A stretch of 38,726 bases of DNA from JACVRW01 sp046735115 (GTDB lineage Bacteria; Actinomycetota; Thermoleophilia; Solirubrobacterales; Thermoleophilaceae): the NCBI GenBank assembly GCA_046735115.1, contig JBKPSR010000115.1, positions 1-38,726 on the forward strand, written 5' to 3'. A program made the position numbers and the translations under genes. The notes under the pieces were generated by a model, which was not told where the DNA came from, did not search any database, and saw nothing but the letters and a program-made list of their open reading frames with translations. Below, piece by piece: positions 34,715 through 38,726 of this stretch. Position 1 is the stretch's first letter; each line of letters opens with the position of its first letter.

Positions 34715-36184
34715 TTGGCCGGCCAGTCGGACACCCCCTATCTCGACGCCCTGCGCGCATACGCGGCTCGCAAGCCGGGCCGCTATCACGTGCCGGGGCA
34801 CAAGGGCGGCCCGGGCGCCGACCCCGGCCTCCTGGATGAGTACGGCGAGCGCGTCTTCGCGCTGGACATCCCCGCCCTGACCTACGGCATCGACGTCGGC
34901 GAGGAGCACACGCCGTTCCTCGAGGCGCAGAGGCTGGCGGCCGAGGCGTGGGGCGCGCGGCGCACGTGGTGGCTCGTGAACGGCGCCTCGCAGGGGAACC
35001 ACGTGGCGCTCCTGACGCTTGGGCACCGCGGACACTGCGTGGTAGCCCAGCGGAACGCGCACTCGAGCACGATCGACGCGCTGATCGTGTCCGGCCTCCG
35101 GCCCACGTTCGTATCGCCGGAGCTCGACCCCGAGCTGCACATCGCCCACTGCATGACGCCCGAGGCGCTCGAGCGCGCGCTTTCGGAGACGCCCGACGCG
35201 GTCGGCGCGACGGTCGTGTCGCCGACCTACTTCGGCGCGGTGGCCGACGTGGCCGGCCTGTGCGAGGTGGCGCACGCGCACGGCGTCCCGATGGTGGTCG
35301 ACGAGGCCTGGGGCGCCCATCTCGCCTTCCACGACGACCTGCCCGCGCCGGCACTGAGCCTGGGCGCGGACCTCGTGATCTCGAGCACGCACAAGGTTGT
35401 GGGGAGCCTCACGCAGTCGGCGATGATCCACCTCGGCCACGGCGACCTGATCGACGAGGAAGTGGTGGGTCGCTGTGTGACGCTCGTCGAGTCGACCAGC
35501 CCGAACAGCCTGCTGTTCGGCTCGCTCGACGCTGCCCGCCGCAGCGCCGCGACGCGCGGCCGCGAGCTCGTCGACGAGACGCTGCGAGCGCTCGACCGGA
35601 CGCGCGACGCCATCCGCGACATCCCCGGTCTGGACGTGCTCGACGAGCGGCTTGCCGGAGCTCCGGGGGTGTTCGACTACGACCCGCTGCGGCTCGCCAT
35701 CGACGTGCGCGGCACGCGCATGAGCGGCTACGAGCTAGCGCGCAGGCTGCGCGAGGAGCATGACGTGCTCATGGAGCTGGCGGGGGAGAACGTGATGGTG
35801 GCCGTCTACGGGATGGGCGAGGACGCGGGCCAGGCGAGCGAGCGGCTGCTCGACGGGCTCCGCGCGGTCGTCGAGGCGAACGAGCGCACCGAGGACAGGG
35901 AGGGCGGCGAGTTCGCGCCACCGCCGCCGTGGGGCGAGCTCGTGATGACGCCCCGCGAGGCCTTCCTCGGGCCACAGGAGGTCGTGAAGGCGCGTGACGC
36001 CGTCGGCCGTGTGGCCGCGGAATCGCTCGCGACCTACCCGCCCGGAATCCCGAACGTGCTCCCGGGCGAGCGCCTCACCGCGGAGACGCTCGACTACATC
36101 GAGCAGACGATCGCGCACGGCGGAAGCCTGCGGGGCGCGAGCGACCGCGCGCTGAAGACGCTGCGCGTGGCCGTCGAGAGCTAG
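34715..36184 (+). CDS. Orn/Lys/Arg decarboxylase-family PLP enzyme
   Basis: Fold-type I PLP decarboxylases of this family make cadaverine, putrescine or agmatine. The 489-residue protein has the compact YaaO/SpeA-like architecture without the N-terminal wing domain of E. coli inducible enzymes. Motifs include GRYHVPGHKGG near the N-terminus, the GAxQGN cofactor loop (NGASQGNHVA), HSS (RNAHSSTIDAL), the aspartate VVDEAWGAH and the PLP lysine Lys227 in SSTHKVVGSLTQ. TTG 34715 (MAGQSDTPYLDAL) is the first start after the TAGACT box; upstream in-frame codons overlap the previous gene. The substrate cannot be fixed by sequence; arginine is plausible given the neighbouring guanidino hydrolase. Its stop shares CTAG with that gene's stop. 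Confidence 0.93.
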   Translation: MAGQSDTPYLDALRAYAARKPGRYHVPGHKGGPGADPGLLDEYGERVFALDIPALTYGIDVGEEHTPFLEAQRLAAEAWGARRTWWLVNGASQGNHVALLTLGHRGHCVVAQRNAHSSTIDALIVSGLRPTFVSPELDPELHIAHCMTPEALERALSETPDAVGATVVSPTYFGAVADVAGLCEVAHAHGVPMVVDEAWGAHLAFHDDLPAPALSLGADLVISSTHKVVGSLTQSAMIHLGHGDLIDEEVVGRCVTLVESTSPNSLLFGSLDAARRSAATRGRELVDETLRALDRTRDAIRDIPGLDVLDERLAGAPGVFDYDPLRLAIDVRGTRMSGYELARRLREEHDVLMELAGENVMVAVYGMGEDAGQASERLLDGLRAVVEANERTEDREGGEFAPPPPWGELVMTPREAFLGPQEVVKARDAVGRVAAESLATYPPGIPNVLPGERLTAETLDYIEQTIAHGGSLRGASDRALKTLRVAVES

Positions 36185-37065
36185 CCGGCCCGCTCGCGGC
36201 GGATCGCCTGCATCAAACAGTGCGCCCCCCCGCCACCGAGCGTGAACGCGGCCAGCTCGGGGTCGTAGACCGTCAGCCCGAGCGCGCGAAGTCGCTCGTT
36301 CAGGTCCTTCGACTCGGCGCTCGTGAGCACGCGGTCGCCGCCCAGGCACACGCCGTTCACGCCGAGCTTCAGCGAGTCGGCGAGCGAGACGGGCATGATC
36401 TCGACCTTCTTCGACTCGAGCCAGCGTACGAATCCGGTGCCCACCTGCTCGACGCAGACCGCCGCGAGCCGCTCGCCGAGCATCGCGGCGAGCACGTCTA
36501 TGTGGAGGAAGTGGGGCGGGATGCGCTCGATTCGCACCTCCCAGCCGTCCGCCTCGAGCCAGCTCGCCAGCTGCCTCGCCGCGGGCTCCTGAGTGCGCTC
36601 CTCGCCGTTGCCGATTACGGCCACGCCCGGCTCGACGATCATGAAGTCGCCGCCCTCGAGCGCCGCCGCCGTGATCATCCGGTGGATCCGGATGTCGTTC
36701 TCGTGGTAGAACCGGATCACCGGTGCGTACTCGCCTCGGCGCCACCACTGGTGGCACTGCGTGACGATCGGCCCCTGGGGGACGTTGATGCTCGAGTCGC
36801 GCGCGAAGACCTGGTAGGGGAGAGCCGGATCGGGCTCGAGGAGGTGCACGCGCACGCCCGCCTCCTCGTACACGCTCACCATCTCGGCGTGCTGGCGCCT
36901 GGCGTCCTCGGCGCTGAAGGACAGCCCGCTCTCGAGCGTCGCGCGCGAGATCGCGCTGCTCGGCAGCCAGCGGAAGTTGTCCGGGGGGCAGAGCAGGACG
37001 TCCAGGAGCAGGCCATACTCCGAGTCCACACCCCAGGCAGTCGTTGTTGCGGCTCGTCCCTCCAA
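36181..37065 (-). CDS. Amidinotransferase/DDAH-family guanidino hydrolase
   Basis: The fold is that of dimethylarginine dimethylaminohydrolase, arginine deiminase and amidinotransferases, which act on arginine-like guanidines through a covalent Cys. The 294-residue protein has VLLCPPDNFRW, YQVFARDSS (substrate Asp), LEGGDFMI, the catalytic-type His in FLHIDVLAAML, and the C-terminal GGGGAHCLMQAIRRE with Cys283 as nucleophile. The start is uncertain: TTG 37065 is 10 nt after a TAGAAT box; GTG 37074 lies too close to it; GTG 37029 would begin directly before DSEYG. The gene is divergent from acylphosphatase and convergent with the decarboxylase. The exact substrate is unknown. Confidence 0.9.
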   Translation of the reverse strand: MEGRAATTTAWGVDSEYGLLLDVLLCPPDNFRWLPSSAISRATLESGLSFSAEDARRQHAEMVSVYEEAGVRVHLLEPDPALPYQVFARDSSINVPQGPIVTQCHQWWRRGEYAPVIRFYHENDIRIHRMITAAALEGGDFMIVEPGVAVIGNGEERTQEPAARQLASWLEADGWEVRIERIPPHFLHIDVLAAMLGERLAAVCVEQVGTGFVRWLESKKVEIMPVSLADSLKLGVNGVCLGGDRVLTSAESKDLNERLRALGLTVYDPELAAFTLGGGGAHCLMQAIRRERAG

Positions 37066-37075
37066 TGCGCGCACG

Positions 37076-37081
37076 ATTCTA
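37076..37081 (-). promoter_or_regulatory. Candidate -10 element (TAGAAT, minus strand) for the guanidino hydrolase
   Basis: On the minus strand TAGAAT ends 10 nt before TTG 37065. It overlaps the acylphosphatase start codon region on the other strand, so the two divergent genes share only a few bases of promoter DNA. Confidence 0.45.
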
Positions 37082-37356
37082 TGAGTGATGCGATTCGCCG
37101 CCACGTCGTGGTGCACGGCAGCGTCCAAGGCGTCTTCTTCCGCGACACATGCCGTCGCCAGGCGAGCGCTCGCGGGGTGGCCGGCTGGGTGACCAACCGT
37201 CCGGACGGGGCGGTTGAGGCCGTCTTCGAGGGCGAGCCCGATGCGGTGAGCTCGATGGTCGAGTGGTGCTCCCAGGGACCGAGGGGCGCGGACGTGGACT
37301 CGGTCGACGAGACAACCGAGGAACCGGAGGGCCTCTCGGGCTTCCAGATCCGCTGA
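37081..37356 (+). CDS. acyP: Acylphosphatase
   Basis: Acylphosphatase hydrolyses carboxyl-phosphate bonds of small molecules. The 91-residue product is the normal size. It shows VHGSVQGVFFRD with the phosphate-binding loop and catalytic Arg21, and GWVTNRPDGAVEAVFEG with catalytic Asn39. ATG 37081 is the only sensible start (MSDAIRRHVVVHG). It is divergent from the guanidino hydrolase and read towards comEA, 62 nt away. No Shine-Dalgarno is visible upstream; the mRNA may be leaderless. Confidence 0.95.
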   Translation: MSDAIRRHVVVHGSVQGVFFRDTCRRQASARGVAGWVTNRPDGAVEAVFEGEPDAVSSMVEWCSQGPRGADVDSVDETTEEPEGLSGFQIR

Positions 37357-37406
37357 GGAGTCACGCACTCGTCACCTTTCGTGCTCATCGGTGAGGAAGC
37401 GGCTCC

Positions 37407-37412
37407 TACGTT
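37407..37412 (+). promoter_or_regulatory. Candidate -10 element (TACGTT) for comEA-comEC
   Basis: TACGTT ends 6 nt before GTG 37419, the tightest spacing among the TAnnnT boxes here. It is the same hexamer as in the tyrosinase promoter. There is no Shine-Dalgarno before comEA. Confidence 0.5.
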
Positions 37413-37418
37413 CGGCGG

Positions 37419-38075
37419 GTGCCTGACAGCTTTCGCTCGACGATCGTCATCTGGCTGGCGGCGGCGGCCATCGCAGTGGTCGCGGGCATGCGGCTGCTGG
37501 GTGGCTGCGACGCGGCGGCACCGCCGGTCAGCGTCGACGGAGCGCGCCGGGGAAGTATCGACGGAGCCCCGGGGAGCGGTGCGGCGGCCGCGACCACGGC
37601 GGGCGGCGGCGACGAGCTGTACGTGCACGTCGCCGGATCCGTCCGGAAGCCGGGGCTGATCCGCCTCCAACCCGGAACGCGTGTGGCGACGGCGCTGGAA
37701 CGAGCCGGCGGTCCCACCCGCCGAGCGGACCTGACGCTCGTGAACCTGGCGGCACGCGTCCAGGACGGCCAGCAGATCTTGGTGCCGCGGGCGGGTGCCG
37801 GCGGAGCCGCTGGGGCGGCGGGTGTCATGGGCCTCGGAGGAGCGGTCGGCGGTGCGGCCGTCGGGCCGGGCGGGGCCTACGGCGCGAAGCTCCACCTGTC
37901 GAGCGCCACGCCGGAGCAGCTCGACCAGGTCGACGGAATCGGCCCGACCCTCGCCGAGCGAATCGTCCAGTACCGCACCGAGCACGGCGGCTTCCGCTCC
38001 ATCGAGGAGCTGGCTGAGGTGGAGGGCATCGGAGAACAGCGCCTGGCGACGCTGCGCGACGCGCTGCAGCCGTGA
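37419..38075 (+). CDS. comEA: ComEA-type DNA-binding competence protein
   Basis: ComEA binds double-stranded DNA outside the membrane and passes it to the ComEC channel during transformation. The 218-residue protein has an N-terminal anchor helix (about residues 8-24), a linker, an SLBB domain (about 66-125, LYVHVAGSVRKPGLIRL ... LVNLAARVQDGQQILVP), an Ala/Gly linker of about 30 residues, and two helix-hairpin-helix motifs (about 155-216, LSSATPEQLDQVDGIGPTLA and IEELAEVEGIGEQRLATL). This is the Gram-positive architecture. GTG 37419 follows TACGTT by 6 nt. The stop overlaps comEC as GTGA. Confidence 0.95.
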   Translation: MPDSFRSTIVIWLAAAAIAVVAGMRLLGGCDAAAPPVSVDGARRGSIDGAPGSGAAAATTAGGGDELYVHVAGSVRKPGLIRLQPGTRVATALERAGGPTRRADLTLVNLAARVQDGQQILVPRAGAGGAAGAAGVMGLGGAVGGAAVGPGGAYGAKLHLSSATPEQLDQVDGIGPTLAERIVQYRTEHGGFRSIEELAEVEGIGEQRLATLRDALQP

Positions 38076-38726
38076 CGGTGCCGCAGGGCTGGCCGGCGCG
38101 GCGGGCCGGGCCGGCGTTCGCGCGAAGCCTGCTTGCCAGGCCGTTCCACATCGGAGCCGGCTGCCTGACAGCCGGCCTTGCGCTCTCGCAGCTGCCGCCA
38201 CAAGCGACCCTGGCGGTGGCGACGGCGGCCGGCCTGACCCTCTGGCTGATCATGCTTTCGGCGGCCCGTCGCCCGCTGGCCGCCGGTCGCGGTGCAGCAG
38301 GCGCCGCACCGGCCCTGGCGGCACTCGCAGCGGTCCTGGTACTCGCCGGCGCGGCCCTCGGGAATGCGCGACTCGAGGCACTCGATGCCTCGGCCGCGCG
38401 CGTTCGTGACGGTCCGGTGAGGCTGCGCGGCTATCTCGTCACGCGGCCGCGGTCGTCTGTGTTCGGCTCGTCCACGGAAATCGAGGTGACGGCTGGGCCG
38501 CTCGACGGTGCTCGGCTGCTGCTGCGCGTCCCGCGCTGGGGGCGACTGCCGCCGGGGATCGGGATCGGGCACGAGCTCTCGGTCGCCGGACGACTGCGCG
38601 TCCTCCGCGGCACGCCCGGCTCGGGCTTCGACTTCGCGGCCTACCTGCGCCGCCGCGGAATTGCCGGCGAGCTCCTCGTCGACCGAGCCCGGGCGACCGG
38701 TCGCCGCCGCGGCGGCGCCGCCGGCC
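38072..38726 (+). CDS. comEC: ComEC competence channel protein, N-terminal part (runs off the window)
   Basis: ComEC forms the inner-membrane channel through which single-stranded DNA enters. About 218 codons are visible, from GTG 38072 (overlapping the comEA stop as GTGA) to the window end, with no stop. The translated part has hydrophobic helices near residues 30-48 (IGAGCLTAGLALSQL), 53-67 (LAVATAAGLTLWLIM) and 82-100 (ALAALAAVLVLAGAALG). An extracytoplasmic DUF4131-type beta domain follows, with RLRGYLVTRPRSSVFGSS in part and then GSGFDFAAYLRRRGIAGELLV, a typical ComEC stretch. The Competence and metallo-beta-lactamase-like domains would lie beyond the edge. Confidence 0.93.
   Translation, partial: MTVPQGWPARRAGPAFARSLLARPFHIGAGCLTAGLALSQLPPQATLAVATAAGLTLWLIMLSAARRPLAAGRGAAGAAPALAALAAVLVLAGAALGNARLEALDASAARVRDGPVRLRGYLVTRPRSSVFGSSTEIEVTAGPLDGARLLLRVPRWGRLPPGIGIGHELSVAGRLRVLRGTPGSGFDFAAYLRRRGIAGELLVDRARATGRRRGGAAG

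Noticed and set aside
1..38726. CRISPR arrays, transposases, integrases, toxin-antitoxin or restriction systems
   Set aside because: No regularly spaced repeats, inverted-repeat-bounded transposase genes or recognisable defence proteins were seen on either strand.

Overview
The window is about 70% GC (estimated by eye), and almost every codon ends in G or C. Gene content and order point to a high-GC actinobacterium. The combination of a mreBCD-PBP2-rodA rod-shape cluster, an RNase E/G gene, the rplU-rpmA-obgE-proB-proA-nadD-rsfS backbone and leuS-comEA-comEC, together with family-level resemblances, suggests class Thermoleophilia (Solirubrobacterales-like). That class assignment is an inference; no 16S gene is present.

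Layout. (1) 1-8643, housekeeping: ndk, maf, mreB, mreC, mreD, a class B PBP (mrdA), rodA and an RNase E/G with an unusual C-terminus. (2) 8644-18888, an accessory block that separates rng from rplU, which lie near each other in many actinobacteria. It holds a two-TM protein, a tyrosinase coupled to a DUF2182 membrane protein, a methyltransferase, a molybdopterin oxidoreductase lacking the usual Fe-S cysteines with a small helical partner, a small secreted protein, an EamA exporter, and a TetR-glycosyltransferase operon bracketed by two related structured hairpins. (3) 18935-27077, the translation and proline backbone rplU-rpmA-obgE-proB-proA-nadD-rsfS-tRNA-Ala(GGC), interleaved with a DUF1028 protein, a lipoprotein and a MATE transporter. 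(4) 27129-31324: an M28 peptidase-like lipoprotein, a CHASE2/HD-GYP signalling protein, a convergent LtrA protein and a 43-codon gene. (5) 31342-38726: leuS, a membrane protein, a LOG/TIGR00725-like protein, an Orn/Lys/Arg decarboxylase, a convergent amidinohydrolase, acylphosphatase, comEA and the 5' part of comEC, which runs off the window.

Two expression features recur. Many genes have a TAnnnT hexamer 6-13 nt before the start codon with no Shine-Dalgarno, which suggests leaderless or near-leaderless mRNAs. Consecutive genes are often coupled by NTGA stop/start overlaps, and all four versions (ATGA, GTGA, TTGA, CTGA) occur. Two genes (DUF1028 and the LOG-like gene) appear to start with CTG.

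No CRISPR array, transposase, integrase, rRNA or recognisable defence island was found. The most unusual signals are the paired hairpin repeats, the CTG starts with leaderless promoters, the Fe-S-less molybdoenzyme pair and the tyrosinase-DUF2182 operon.
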